From positions 41,677,282-41,741,281 of the forward strand of contig OZ018409.1 in assembly GCA_963969595.1 (NCBI GenBank): DNA of 64,000 bases. Direction: 5' to 3'. Below the pieces are notes generated by a model. That model did not search any database and had not been told where the DNA came from. It worked only from the letters and a program-made list of their open reading frames with translations. Shown piece by piece: positions 34,390 through 46,620 of the stretch; within the stretch, counting starts at the first letter, position 1, and each line of letters starts with the position of its first letter. Source of the stretch: Neckera pumila (lineage: Eukaryota; Streptophyta; Bryopsida; Hypnales; Neckeraceae). A program made the position numbers and the translations under genes.

Positions 34390-37300
34390 ATGGAAGACAC
34401 GGAGTCTCTCGAAGGACGAAGTGTCGTCGTCCATAGCAAGAAGAAGTTGAACCAAACACAATGGAATGTCATCCTGGGCGTAGCAACAGTGGCCGGACTT
34501 GGTGTCGTGGGCAAGCTTTTTTCGGTGCTACAAAAGGAGAAACGGACGCCGCAGAAAGACGAGGACGTCGAGACTCTGGAATCAATCTTCAAGGAAGGAA
34601 AAAACCGCAATCTGCCATTGCAAGCCCAAGTCCAACGGATCAAGCTCGCCAACCTCGAAAACGATGAACCTGATCACGAGGTCGTGAGTCGCAAACGAGA
34701 CCCAAACCGCTCGAAATACGCCGACTCCTTCTCTGAGATCATCCCCGATGATGAAATCGCGGAAGAAGACGAGATTTTTGTGAGCCAGGATCCAGTGGGA
34801 CGCAGGGATAATAGTTTAAACCCTAAACCTAATGAGACTCGCCATCATGCTCGCCATGATTCAGGTTCTTTGAAATCTCGGAAAGGGAAGAAGCAGTTGT
34901 CAGTGAGCGAGGGGGGTGGGTTTGTCAACATTAAGGGGATGTCACATTCCAAAGCTGCTGAGAATGGAGGCAAGGATCACGAGGAAGAGGATGAAGATGA
35001 GGATTACCAGGAGCGCGCATCGAATTCCTCGACAAATCGTGCAAGGTGAGCACGTGGCCTTGAGTTTTTGTACCTCACTATCAGCATGACAGATTTTCAA
35101 TCGACACTTGTGTAATCATCGCAGGCTCTTCATAACATTCTAGAGAACTGCTCTTTCAAAATCGCATGAGAAGCAATCCCTTGACTTCTTACCTTGCAAA
35201 GTTGAACTCAATTTGAATAAGTGAGAGCTTCTCAAGGCAATGGGCCATTGAGTTCACATGTGAGTATGTTTTAATTTAATTTTGATTTTATTGGCATGGC
35301 TTTGACCTAAATGACGTCAGTTTTGCTTTAGTTGGCATTGTTCTCGAAAGGTGACATGCCACTATTACTCAAGAATATTACTTTGTGTACGTTTCAGTCT
35401 ATGTGTTGAACAGAGTTTGTCGTTTGCTGTGGTTACACGAATGGAGAAAAATGAATTTATTGTGGTCGGACTGAGGGGAACGAATTGGGCTTTATGTTTT
35501 CTTGAGCAGTTTTGAGTAGATCATATGGAGACTTTCTTTTACCCAGTTTCATTTATTTTGTGACCAACACACGCAATGTTCTTCATTGATTCTAATCATA
35601 TAAATTTTGGACCCTACTGGACTATACTTGTCATAAGATGATCAATTGAATTGGTCATAAATATTTTTCAGTCCAAATGGGTTAACCATTTCAAACGTAT
35701 GAGTTAACCCGTTTGCAGAAATTTGACCAATTCATGCGGAATAACTCATGCGTTTGAGGATGTCAAACTTCTGCAATGGTGACAACAAGTCATGTCCAAC
35801 CATAGGTCGTCCCTGTTATAGTAGCATCTGGTTATCTTCATCTCGCATTCTAAAGTTCTAAATTACTTAGTGGCCTCTGGTTCTTGTCATTTGGAATCTT
35901 TGCATTAAATTTACAGTGACTACATCATTGGTGACGATCGTTAGTTCTGATTTTACTGCACCAAAACGTATCCTTAGTGACCGTTCCATTGCATTGTTTT
36001 GCACCTTCACAGGGGCTAGTATGTTGTGTGTTGGAGTTGCGCAATGACACTAGTGCCAATGGTTCCTCAACGCCACCGATTTCAGAATTTTACTTCAGAT
36101 AAACTTTTTTTTTTAAGGTGGCCCACTCATTCGTTTTGTTCATGTGATGTCTCTGTACAACTGCTTCTCGACCTATTTGACATGAAAATTTGCCCTTCTC
36201 ATTATATCGCGCTTCAAATTTGTACATTTGATATTTTCAGTGGTTATGAAGATGTACCTAATCTTGATGAGAGCTCATCCAAGTTCGCAGATGATCTATT
36301 GTTCACCATAAAGAATAGCCTGATACTTACTACCTGTACAGTAAGGAGTTTGCTAAAAAGGAGTCGGCGAATACAAGCGGCTCTTCGGAGAAATTATCTT
36401 CGACGCAGGTAAACCAAACCCTAAATTACACTTTTTCTACTATTTGTGTGGACTCCCATTTGCTCTCCTAGTTCTGCTTCGTGTTATCTTATTTGTGCAG
36501 CCTTGGAAACGGCCAGGGAGGATTGACCCCCTTATTGCCCTGTATTTTATCTCACCTCACCTTTTCTATGAGTGTCTCTTTCCTTGGAAATTGAAAAACT
36601 GTATGCTGAAGACTCACACCAACTTCAGTAAAGCAACTGGTGTAATAACCCCCAAGGGAACACGAGGCCGAAGATGGTCTCATTCTTGTTACAGCGGTTT
36701 GAGTTGGTCATATAAGGACTTTATTTTGTTCAGTTTTATTTACGTTTTCACCAGCATATGCAGTGTGTTTCAATGTTTGATTGAGCCCCACCTGAATTAC
36801 ATTTTCCACAAAATGATTTTCAAGTCGTGAATACGTGGTCCTTTAGGGCATAATTCAGTAAAGCGTTGATTCATAAAACTTGTCGTGCCTCAGATGTACT
36901 AACGGTTTCAGGACATTGCAAGTGCAGAAGAAGCATCGAAGAGCGACGTCCGGAGAGTCGAAACAGCGGCGCAAGACCAAGGCAGGTGGAGAGGAGAAAG
37001 CTGAAAAGAAGTCAAAAGCCCATGCAGACGTGGGTGCTGATAAAGGAGTTATCTTCGATGAATCAAGTCGGTGGGAGTCAGTGAACGATTTCAAGGTTCT
37101 GAAAGCTACAATTTCAAAGCTTCCAACTTCTTCGGAGGCAGATGGCTCAAACGGCAGTGAACATCAAATGAAAGAGTTTACAAAGGAGAGGGACGAAGCC
37201 GAAAAGGCTCAAAGCATATGGGATGGGAAAGTCGGTACAAGGAAGAGGATTACTGAAGGTTCAGAAGCCTGTCTGCAGATAAAATCGTCTGTGGTTTCTT

Positions 37301-37671
37301 CGGTTTCCGATGCCGAAGAAACTCCAGAGGGTGTCAAAGTGCGTGAGGTTGTGAAGAGGTCAACTCTTCTTCCTATTCCTTCAGGTGATGAAAGTGAAGT
37401 GCATTCCTCTGTTTACAACGTTAGGGAAACGGAAGAAGGACTCACAGTTGAAGAAGTGGTGACAAGAACAAAATTGCTGCCTGCCGAAGGTGATTTCTCA
37501 TTTTCGGATCAACAGTTGTTGAAGAGAACTTCCAGGAAAAAACCATCACGCCAGGGTGTGTTGCGTTTTCTGCCTCTGTTGCTTCAGATTGTTGCAGTTT
37601 TGGCAACGCTATTCAGCGTCCTTTTTATCCTTTACTCCCGGAAAAGGATATCTCTCCCCTTTTTCGATTAG
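34390..37671 (+). CDS. Unrecognised membrane protein with IQ-like motif (three exons)
   Basis: Function not recognised. Exons: 34390-35045, 36241-36408 and 36912-37671, all GT-AG and in phase, giving 527 residues. Hydrophobic segment at 25-47 (VILGVATVAGLGVVGKLFSV). A long charged, probably disordered region follows with an acidic run at the end of exon 1 (EEEDEDEDY). IQAALRRNYLR at 263-273 fits the IQ calmodulin-binding pattern except for Arg in place of Gly. Lys/Arg-rich segments open exon 3. Two related segments, EETPEGVKVREVVKRSTLLP and RETEEGLTVEEVVTRTKLLP, form an internal repeat of unknown role. The C-terminus has a second hydrophobic segment (about 494-516) followed by SRKR. Start is the first ATG of the open frame after GC-rich leader sequence. 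It could be anchored at both ends; localisation cannot be told. Confidence 0.75.
35120..35385 (+). repeat. Dispersed intronic repeat H, copy 2
   Basis: In intron 1 of the IQ/membrane protein gene; collinear with 18715-18990 (CATAACATTCTA ... GTTCTCGAAAGGTGACATGC). Confidence 0.65.
35505..35625 (+). repeat. Dispersed intronic repeat G, copy 4
   Basis: Same intron. Best match to the copy at 4745-4855: TTTTGAGT..., TGACCAACACACGCAATGTT, CATATAAATTTT. Confidence 0.65.
36690..36800 (+). repeat. Dispersed intronic repeat G, copy 5
   Basis: In intron 2 of the same gene: GTTTGAGTTGGTCATATAAG ... CACCAGCATATGCAGTGTG. More diverged than the other copies. Confidence 0.5.
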
Positions 37672-39153
37672 ACTGATCTGAAGCCCTTTGTAAAACACGA
37701 GCGCAAAAGCATCTCTGTTTTGGCCGGTGCTGCTTTGTAATCTTCCATTAGTTTGGGTGTGGATCTTAGATTGTGTCATACAAAATTCTGTGAGATTCCT
37801 ACGACCCTTGAACTTTCTTTTCTGGAGACTATGGATTTGGTCGACTTCTCACTTCCTCACTCGGTTTTTGTAACCACAAGAAAATTCCTTCTTCCCATGC
37901 CACCGGAGGTTTTTAGAAATTCCATAATTTGACACTAAGTTCTCAACATGAGCTGGCAAAAAGCCTTACTACTGAACCAAGTATGTCGTACTTTTTGGTT
38001 GACCTAAGAGAAGGGATTAGATTGAGAAGAAGGATTACGATTGTAGTCCTCTTTCTAACTAGCCAATGAATGATCCTGACACACAACTGCCTTGGCATCA
38101 TCATAAAACACTAGTGCAAATGAAAACTTCATAATAAAATAATTGAAACAGTGTCAGGGATGTTTCAACCTCCCGGATATATGGAAACAGAATCCCGAAG
38201 TTGTGTTAAATTTTGAGGATTTGCTCGAGTGAAAGGATCCCCTTCTACAGAAGAATAAGAAGTTCACTATAAGCTGAGTTCCTCTATTGAAGCGCTTCAG
38301 TAGATAGATATCCACAGACTTCAGTGATTGTAGCTAAACCAGAGAGTACAAGTTCCTAGGTTTCGGCACCGAATGATTCGCTCCAATTCTGCTCCCCAAA
38401 TGTTTTAGTATTGCGTGTAGGGGTGTCTCTGAGTAACATCATCGATGTACGAACTTACGAACAAGCACAACAGGTCAACAGGCAAAGGCATCCATTTATT
38501 ATTGTTTTGTGACACCACATGCAGCACTGGGCGTGCTTGCTTGCTGGGCTGTCGAAGTGCACCCAGATGGACCAAGCACCAGGCCAGATAAATTTGTTAG
38601 AAGGGCGTGCACCGCTTGAGATTGGAATGGAAGGGCCTGCCTACATTCTGTTTCAGACTGAAATGCTGATTTCTTGTTTCATGCAAGAGAGTAAGACAGA
38701 GCACAATCCAACATCCGAGTTTACACTTGACACGGATCCATAGAACTCTGCAAAGTTGCACTAGCTTTTCATGGGTCAATAAAATTTCATGTTGGAGCTT
38801 AGCTGGGAGAGGAAGGCTTGCCAGCAATAAGTAGTACTCCTTGCACACCTCTCGAAGCAATAAGCTGCCGGAAAGCTTTATTCCACGAGTACGGCCGGTG
38901 ACTTGGGCCAGACGCTATTCAATTCTCTCGACCCCACATGCATGATGTTGCACGTTTCTGCACAGCAGACGAGCTCGTCTTGGACTGAGTTGATCATGGC
39001 AATCATCAAATGAGGTTTAATTTTGGGGTTAGGGTAAAAATTAGAAGATCACATCCAGCTCTTCATGGCAGGGATCTCATAACTTTTATTCCCTTTCAAA
39101 TATTACACCTGACCTCTCTAAAGGTAAGTTCACCCAATTACAATCCCAACCTT
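37672..39153. other. 3' flank and intergenic, no gene seen
   Basis: Contains the probable 3' UTR of the preceding gene. Short open frames at 38519-38860 show no domain. Confidence 0.5.
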
Positions 39154-39507
39154 GAGCATCACCACCCGGCTTGCAAAATGCAAGCCAGGTTGCAAGCCTG
39201 GCAGTCCATTTTGCAAGCCGGGGAAGAAGGGTCGCCCCACCCATGGCCTCTTAAGAGGCCATCACCATCCAATGAGCTACGTCCACATTCACGGATCATG
39301 TCCTTGCTTTTTGGGAAAGTGGAAAAGTGTTTGTCTCATGCGGTTTGCAAGCCACCCTTTGGCTTGCAAAAGAGCCCGGTTTTGCAAGCCACCGGCGGCT
39401 TTTGGCTTGGCCTCTTAACAAGTTCATCCATTATGCAAGACGGGTGGGGCAATTTTGCAAGCCTCTCTTAACAAGTCATCCAATATGCAAGACGGTTGGG
39501 GATGCTC
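39154..39507 (+). mobile_element. A-family MITE (Harbinger-like), copy A1
   Basis: Starts GAGCATCACCACCCGG and ends TTGGGGATGCTC. Interior rich in CTTGCAAGCC/GGCTTGCAA and with a central palindrome GGCCTCTTAAGAGGCC. 354 bp; open frames through it are artefacts of the CTTGCAAG repeats. The right flank TTA is shared with B1. Confidence 0.8.
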
Positions 39508-39510
39508 TTA

Positions 39511-39927
39511 GAGCATCCCCACTCCAGGCACGGCCAAATGGCATGGCCAGGGAGCACTTGGAGTGTCATTTGACCAAGCCCGGCCCATGTGCCCCACGGC
39601 AACACGGGTTACAAACACGGGAAACCGGTTTTACACGGCCCCCAAGTGCTATCTCATGAATGCCTACTCGAGGAAAGACATTCATTAATGAAAAGGTCTC
39701 TCGAAACTTGGGGAATAAATGAAAAGGTCTCTCGAAACTTAGAATAAAGATAAAATAACTCATACTGAGCCGCAAGCAAGACTCTTCATTTGGCTGGGTG
39801 CTCTTCAAATTTGGCCGTGCCCGGCCATTTTTTGGCCCTCGCCGTGCGTGCCATGGGGCACTCATTATGGCCGGGCACGGCCATTTGCCTAGTTTGAGCC
39901 ACTTGTTGAGTTGGAGTGGGGATGCTC
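39511..39927 (+). mobile_element. B-family MITE (Harbinger-like), copy B1
   Basis: Starts GAGCATCCCCACTCCAG and ends GTTGGAGTGGGGATGCTC; TTA on both sides. Interior GC-rich (GGCACGGCCA, CCCGGCCCATG) with two GAAAAGGTCTCTCGAAACTT copies. 417 bp. Confidence 0.8.
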
Positions 39928-40572
39928 TTAACCCCTAAATGCCCGAGGCACCCAAATGTGGTGTTTGCAAAACTTTGAAGTTAAATAAAACCTAACCGGG
40001 TTGCTATTTTTAGTAGTTTATTTTTTTAGTAAGTTCTTCTTGAAGTCTAATTTTAGCTGCAAAAATCTGATCTTGAAAATAAATGATAGTGAATTTTCTA
40101 TTCATGATTTAGTACAAGGGTACCTAGTGCAATCTTGATTGCCCATAGTGTTGAGAGCTCTTGGAAATGAGCCTCAAATACACTAGATCTTGGAAGAAAA
40201 TTTGCATTCACAATTCATTTAAAAAAATTATGGAGTAGATTTTAAGAAGCCGTAAATTGATTGGGGTTATACAAGTTAGGCTCTTTAACCTCATATATTT
40301 CTGGTCACCAACTTTTTAGATTTGATTTGTGTAAAGAAGATTGAAAGATTTTTGCAGTTTTAGCACCTTCATGGTCAAACATTACAATCTTTCACTCCAT
40401 AAGTGATATTGTTGTGTTTTCTTTTCCTATGAGATCTCTAACATATCTAGTTTGAATTTGTACGGTTACAATTCAAAAAAAATTGATACAACTGATCAAA
40501 ATGTTGGCATTTTGTTCAATTTAGAGCAAATTCCAGGAAGTCCAAAACTGGCCTTGGGCATTTAGGGGTTAA
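39928..40572. mobile_element. C-family TTAA element, copy C3 (type III)
   Basis: Ends TTAACCCCTAAATGCCCGAG and TTGGGCATTTAGGGGTTAA, so the inverted repeat extends to about 21 bp with one mismatch. 645 bp. The interior differs from C1 but resembles debris at 24.1-25.4 and 31.3-31.9 kb. Its left TTA(A) is also the right target duplication of B1. Confidence 0.75.
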
Positions 40573-42154
40573 TGCATCACAATGCATATTGAAGTTCAAT
40601 TTGAGAAACTAAATCAAAATCTAGAGTTTTCATTCTTCTCTTATTCATGTTGCACAAATCTCATAAGACAAGAATGATCATCCTAGATGTAGCATCTGAA
40701 ATAAAGAAAACGTGTACATAGTGACACAATGAGGTCGGGGTCGCAATTAGGTGCCCTTACCTTAATCAGCGGACCTCCCTGGGGCCTGGGGTTCCCAAAA
40801 ACATCACTATCACAGAGTCTGAGTATGTATCGTGTGTGCCCGCGAATGATAGTGTGGCAAGTGTGTGCAAGACTTTCTTTCCAGTATGTCATTTTAGAGG
40901 TCATATTAGTCTACAAGGCCTGAGTATAGTTATCATTGGATCCTTCACCTATTCTAGATTTGTACATTCAAGTTGTATACAAAGATCAGTTCCACCATTT
41001 CTTTGAATCCCTATCGACATGGTGTTATAATGTGTTTTACAATTTCAAGGAACAGTCACTTTTAACAGGTCCCTCAGTTCTATAATACGCCTTGTTTTAG
41101 TGTTTTCAGTGTTGAAATCGAAGGGATTTGAAGAGTCACTAGCAATAGTGCGCCACGGAATTCTTTTAACTTAAATTAATATAAATGTACGTGGATTCGT
41201 ACACGCAGTGACAGCCAGCTACTAGCGCAGCAAGGTTACAATGGGAGTCACCGAATTTTAATGTGCGCACTGTTGATCCGGCGCTTGGTTCATGTGTAGA
41301 CGCGACGTACCTGACAAGCTGACACAGTAGCAGAAGCGAATTCACACGCTCTCACGTACTGCACCAATCCTTCACTTGGGAGCGGTGGTTGGTGTTTGGG
41401 CCCTTTGCAACCGAAAGGTGTAACATCTCCTGCAAGTACCCCAGTTTTTAAATGCGCAAATGACTGATCCAAGCGTGCAGTTGTGCGTCTCAATGCAACA
41501 CAGTCTCAAGGCGAGTACATTTCTGGATGCACCAAATTTCATATTTTTCACCGGCCCAGTTGACCAATAAGGACCACATGCAACATATCCAGCAGTTGGT
41601 TGCATGTTTGCTGGAGCCATTTACAATATCCTTGGGTTTAATAACCCGAAATTAATTCTTTAAGGGGAGCATTGATCAGCCAATATCTACTGTAGAAGGT
41701 GAGAATTTATTGGTGAGCGACAGTTAAATTGACAATGGTGAATAGTAAGGTCGTCAAATAATTCCAAAATATTCCCTGTTGATTAGTGCGCTCAAAGATA
41801 CGATCTCGCTCTGATAATTACAGACAGCGCCAACTAATGGTAAACCCTAGAATTCGGTCTGTGGAGAGATTAGGGACATTGTTGCTCAAGCTCATTTTAA
41901 AGATTTTAAACCAGAAAGATCTTGAGTTGGCATATGGCAATCATCAAGTGGGGGCCAGCTTATTTGACTCGATTTTGAGGCTTTTCTTTGTACTAGTAAT
42001 ATCGAATGACTTGAATTCGGTAGAATATAGAATTCGAAAATCACTGCACCACACAAGCATCGTGCTGGAAATTCGTTAACATTTGCCCCGCAACCCCCAC
42101 CCCACCCCTCGTCGAGTTGAATAAGCGAGGTACCAGATCTGCACTGTTGTGCAC
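40573..42154. other. Intergenic, no gene seen
   Basis: Mixed base composition; no exon-like or repeat signal supported. Confidence 0.45.
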
Positions 42155-42568
42155 CTAGGTCATAATGTGTATGGCTTCCACCAGATGCGCAATTGCTGAG
42201 GCGACTGCTTCTTGCCTTTCCTGCCTCCTCTCCAGAAATGCTCTGATTCTTTTCCTTTTTTTTTGCCTTTGAGGCGGTGCTAGCTTTCCAAGAATTATGG
42301 ACATTTCCCGGTCCTTGCAGCTCAGTGCGCATGAAGATATCATTTAGGCTATTTCAAAAAAAGATCAAGTGCTACAGTATTGTTCTGCTTCCCACAGTTT
42401 ATTTTTAACTGCAAATCTCATTTCTGTCAAAATTTTACTTACTAAATTAATCTCATCACCATTGATGTCGTCACCACCATGGTACCGCATCACCTGGTTT
42501 AAGTTTATCAGAGCCACGATTGCTCCTCGTGTTGTGGGAGTAATCATCACGTTCGCAAATTCGGGCAT
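42155..42568 (-). pseudogene. Possible coding remnant, minus strand
   Basis: Two adjacent minus-strand frames look protein-like. 42568-42365 ends LTEMRFAVKNKLWEAEQYCS. 42343-42155 contains KKRKRIRAFLERRQERQEAV and SAIAHLVEAIHIM. No family recognised, stops separate them and no splice model was found. Could be a decayed gene or transposase-associated fragment, or chance. Confidence 0.25.
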
Positions 42569-42997
42569 GGTTCCATATAGCCGGTCGGGATGGATCCGCA
42601 GGGAAATATATATATTTACCCTGGATATCTAGATTACATGAACATATCCTCATATGTGGTTGTTAAAGAGAGGAGACTCAGCAGATACTACTGTATGATC
42701 CATTTGAAAAGGGCAATTCGATCCCCGCATCAATCAAGAAGAGAATAGAACTTTGTACAGCAATCCTCTGGTACGGTTGAAGACAAAAGTTTCCAATGAT
42801 GACTTTCAAAGCCCCTGAATCCTGCTTCAACTGTGATCCCAAGCATTCAGAATGAAACATCAAACGCCTTCATTCGTTAGGCCTTAATTAGTTGATTACA
42901 TACAAACGCCAAAACCTAAAATTTGTTCTTCAAATATTGATAACCATATTCGTTAAATAAAATAGCAAATTTCCAAGAAATTGGCACTTTTTAATTA

Positions 42998-43178
42998 ACG
43001 TCAATTTCGTTAAATAAATTGCCGATATTCCACAAGTCAGAATTTGTGACTTACATCTTCAAAAAGGTCTAACTTCAGGCCACAAACTACGACAGGTATA
43101 GATTTTGGGGTCAGGTCACGCGGCCTGAACCGCGCCAAAGTTCTGGAATATCGCCGATTTAACGAAATTGACGTCTTT
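42998..43178. repeat. Small inverted-repeat element
   Basis: Left end AACGTCAATTTCGTTAAAT and right end ATTTAACGAAATTGACGT are complementary, and pairing continues inward through GATATTCCA with a few mismatches (about 33 bp). About 180 bp in all; MITE-like, no duplication identified. Confidence 0.6.
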
Positions 43179-44237
43179 TATAGTTATCTGTCAGGAACCT
43201 CAGATGTGCCCTTGAAGGTCACAAAGTTAGGCACTCTGTTACACGAAAATGACTGACCAATCCATTGCAGCAGCAATTAGGTGGTTATAACTTCAGCAAC
43301 GCTTGAAAGTGCAGCTGGAGCCAGTGGCCGGTCTGCCACGAATCGAATAACTTATTAACAGTGACCAGAGCAATGAGCTAGAGGAGCAGGCTAGTAGCTT
43401 GAAATGATCGACTAGCTAGTATAGACTGAAAATGAGCTGCACGGATAGATGCTGATTAGTGGCCAAGCTCGCTAGCGTGCTCCCCAATGCAAATGTCCAC
43501 TAATTGAGACTACCTAGCTAGCTAGCTACAAAGTGATCACTATGTATGTACCAGATCAGGTAGACCATTCTACCTGAATCCCCTGCCCTGCCTGCTGCAC
43601 GACGTTGCCGGCTCGATCTGCGAATTTCCATTCATCCCATTGGGTGTGACCATATCTGCGCAAAATCGGACACACGCTAGATTCCTTCATGCAAGTGTGA
43701 AAATTGGCTCAGTCTGCAAGCAGTTCCAGTTTCCAAGCCCTGCAACCGTGACCTCGATCAGAGCTCCCTTGGTCAGTGCATGGCGATATATGCATGCTAG
43801 CTAGCTAGCTAGTAGTGTCGGTTTGAATACCGTGGGTGAGTGGATTCGCGTGTCGACCAATTAGCAAGCTAATCTAGTGAGGAATCCAATAGTGCGGATC
43901 GATCAGTCATCACTGGAGTGGATCGAATTTGAATTTAATTGCAGTGGACCAACCACTCGCACCGGCCGGGTACAACTAAGATTCCACTGCCGGCAGAACC
44001 CTGCAGGATGCCATGTCTGGGAGCGCATGATCGATGTGCGGCAACTTATATACCGCTGCAGGATATTCTTTGTAACATCATGGGGGGCTGAACGTTCTAG
44101 AAGGTGCGCTTCACATCGTAGCGGCAGGCCAGGGCGGGGTGTTCCAGCCACTGTAGTTTCAGCCATTTGGCAAAGGCTGTCAACTTTTCAGGGCCATTTG
44201 CTACAGTAGTATTCGAACATCACCGGCCCCGGCCTCT

Positions 44238-44281
44238 TTCGAAACGAATACTGTACTGTACTGTACTGTACTTCGTTTCGC
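44238..44281. repeat. ACTGT pentanucleotide repeat inside a palindrome
   Basis: TACTG repeats about four times between CGAAACGAA and TTCGTTTCG. Confidence 0.8.
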
Positions 44282-44689
44282 CGTTGAAATAAATTTCAAT
44301 GTGTCTGAGCCAAAACAAAATAGAAAAAAGCATATATACTGTACAGTATGTGGCCCCACTTCAATTTAGTGTACCTTTGTAGAGTATTACTGTACAAGGC
44401 AAGACAAGACAGTTAATTTCGAGGTAGTAAATCGTACAGCAGCCCATGTCCCTGCTCCGGGTGCTCCGCCCAAGGGGCTCCTGTGAGTGGTGCACGGGAT
44501 TTGTAGCAGTCTAATCGTGGGGCCCTGGTACCAACCATTGACATGGCGCTAATTGTGCATTAGTTGCATTACTTTTTGGCTTTTTTAGCTCTGTCCGGTG
44601 CGTGATGAGCAAGTTAAGAGTCCTGGAAATCCTGAGAATCTTGCTTTACTGCTTTCTAGTTCAGGCGTTTAGAAATTTTTTTCAGTTTT

Positions 44690-45894
44690 TCCGGCTATAT
44701 TCCGAAACACTCTTAAAACTGCCATTTGTTGTAGACGTACCGAATTTTGGAAAAAAAACATTTTTGGACACATGTAACCATACGCAGAGTTGTCATATCG
44801 GACAGAATCGGATGAATCCGACGGAATCAGGGTTGATTGGCTGCAAACTTTGGAGGCCAATAAATTTTGCAAAAATTATCCAAATTGGACATATGAGATG
44901 TTTTTCGGCATCTACAGTTTCTGTAGATGTCGAAAAACATCTCATATGTCCAATTTGGATAATTTTTGCAAAATTTATTGGCCTCCAAAGTTTGCAACCA
45001 GTCAATCCTGATTCCGTCCAATTCGTCCGATTTTGTCTAATATGACAACTCTGACCATAGGATCTTGTAGTAAACTAACTTGAGAACATGTGGACAAAAA
45101 TTTCAAACATTTCCACCATATGAATTGAAAGATATGAGTGTTTCAAATCACGGAAATGTTTTTTTTGACCTTGAGAAAAACAGGGCAGCTATACTTCACA
45201 AGCTCGCTTTTCTATGAAAAAATATCCAAAATGGTGGTGCTTCTTTGGATTCATTTTCATAGACAAGTTAGCCACATGCTTTGAAAAGTTTCACATCATT
45301 TAGAGTTGTACAATATATAGGAAAAAAAAAGTAATTAGAAAGAAGTAGAGTATGATTCAAAATATCAAATTGTCAAGAATTTAGCTATGGAATTGAAAAA
45401 TGCCAATCCCAATGGTTGTAATGTTGTAATAAAAAATCTGCATCCTATAATTTTAATTTTTTCCATAGATATTGGAAAATTGAGTTAAGTTAACAACTTC
45501 GAAGTTTATTTTAGAATAGAGAATCCACAACTGCCCGCAAACTAAAACACTATATAACCTTTACGAGTTTCATTTCATTGATTAAAATGGAATGACGTTC
45601 AAAGCTTTCTATGTATATACGAATCTAGAAAACCAATTTCAAATTTTTGTTGATGGAAAAATTGGTTTTTCCTAATCTGCCCAAACTACCCAGTTGGAAA
45701 AAAAATAACATATTAGGCTTAAATTTTTGACTCATATTTCCAAATGTCATAAAATTTTGTTCATATGAAAGATATTCCTCGTTCACAACTTCTATTAAAA
45801 TTTGGGCCTAAAATATATACAAATCTCTAGTCTTATGTACCTACCAAAAATTTCTATATTGACAAAGAATACATGCTAGTCCTTTAGGGGTTAA
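44690..45894. mobile_element. C-family TTAA element, copy C4 (type I, left end lost), carrying a hAT-like insert
   Basis: Collinear with C1 from AAAACTGCCATTT at about 44715 to CCTTTAGGGGTTAA at 45881-45894. The left terminus is not recognisable. Interrupted at 44785-45053 by the snap-back element. Confidence 0.7.
44785..45053. mobile_element. hAT-like snap-back element
   Basis: 269 bp that fold on themselves almost completely: ends CAGAGTTGTCATAT and ATATGACAACTCTG, arms of about 125 bp, centre near 44919. Inserted in C4. Flanks ACCATACG and ACCATAGG differ at one of 8 bases, consistent with an 8-bp duplication; other C copies have this site only once. CAG start plus 8-bp duplication points to hAT. 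Confidence 0.8.
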
Positions 45895-46378
45895 TAATAC
45901 TTTGACCAAACCATGACAATACTTTGAAGTTTTAAAAATCCCAATTACATTTCTTCATTTCACTTTCATTACAAAGCCTACCTAAGGATTTGAACTCTAA
46001 ATGACATCTGAAAACCAAAATCATCAAAAAGAAAATTTAACTCAGAGATATAATGGATAAAAAAAAATATTAATATAAAAAATAGATATCTAAATCTGAA
46101 AATAAAAATATTTGGTGTTTTTATTTCAAACATTTGGCTTACCAAAAAATTCAAACCTGAAAAATTCATTCACAAGTTCTTTTTGTCTTTTTCTAAATTT
46201 TGGAGTGCATTGAGGCAGTATTTGTCACAATGGTCAATTCTTAATGGGTTCATTAAACTATTAAAAATTCTAGTTTTCAAAGTCAAAATTCTATTAATAG
46301 TGCAAAAATTTAAAGAAAAAACTTTCAAAGTCAAAAAATCTAGTCCTACGACGTGCTGAAAAACTTGTTTTTTTCACT
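45895..46378. other. Intergenic and left part of outer C element
   Basis: From about 46310 the sequence matches the type II interior (AAAAACTTGTTTTTTTCAC), so this is the left part of the outer element C13, which resumes at 49123. Its left terminus was not found. Before 46300 nothing recognised. Confidence 0.5.
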
Positions 46379-46620
46379 TTAACCCCTAAAGTCCCATTGT
46401 CCCCTCGGGGGACAAAATGGATTTTGGATAGGTTACTACAGCTTCAGTATTCATCATTATTTTTTGAAACTTTTTGTGAAGTTAGAAAAATACATTAGCT
46501 TTATAGGAATATAATTTCAATTTCAGTTGGTGCCCGGAAGCAAAAGTTATGGCACAAAAGGTCCTATTTTTCGATGCGGCGAGCATCAATCTTCTCACAC
46601 AATTTTTTTTTTTTTAAATT

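Larger units (their letters stand above)
42569..44660. other. Intergenic with small repeats, no gene seen
   Basis: CTAG-tetramer runs occur at about 43511-43526 and 43797-43812. GC is higher around 43850-44230. A 43877-44209 open frame has no recognisable domain. Confidence 0.45.
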
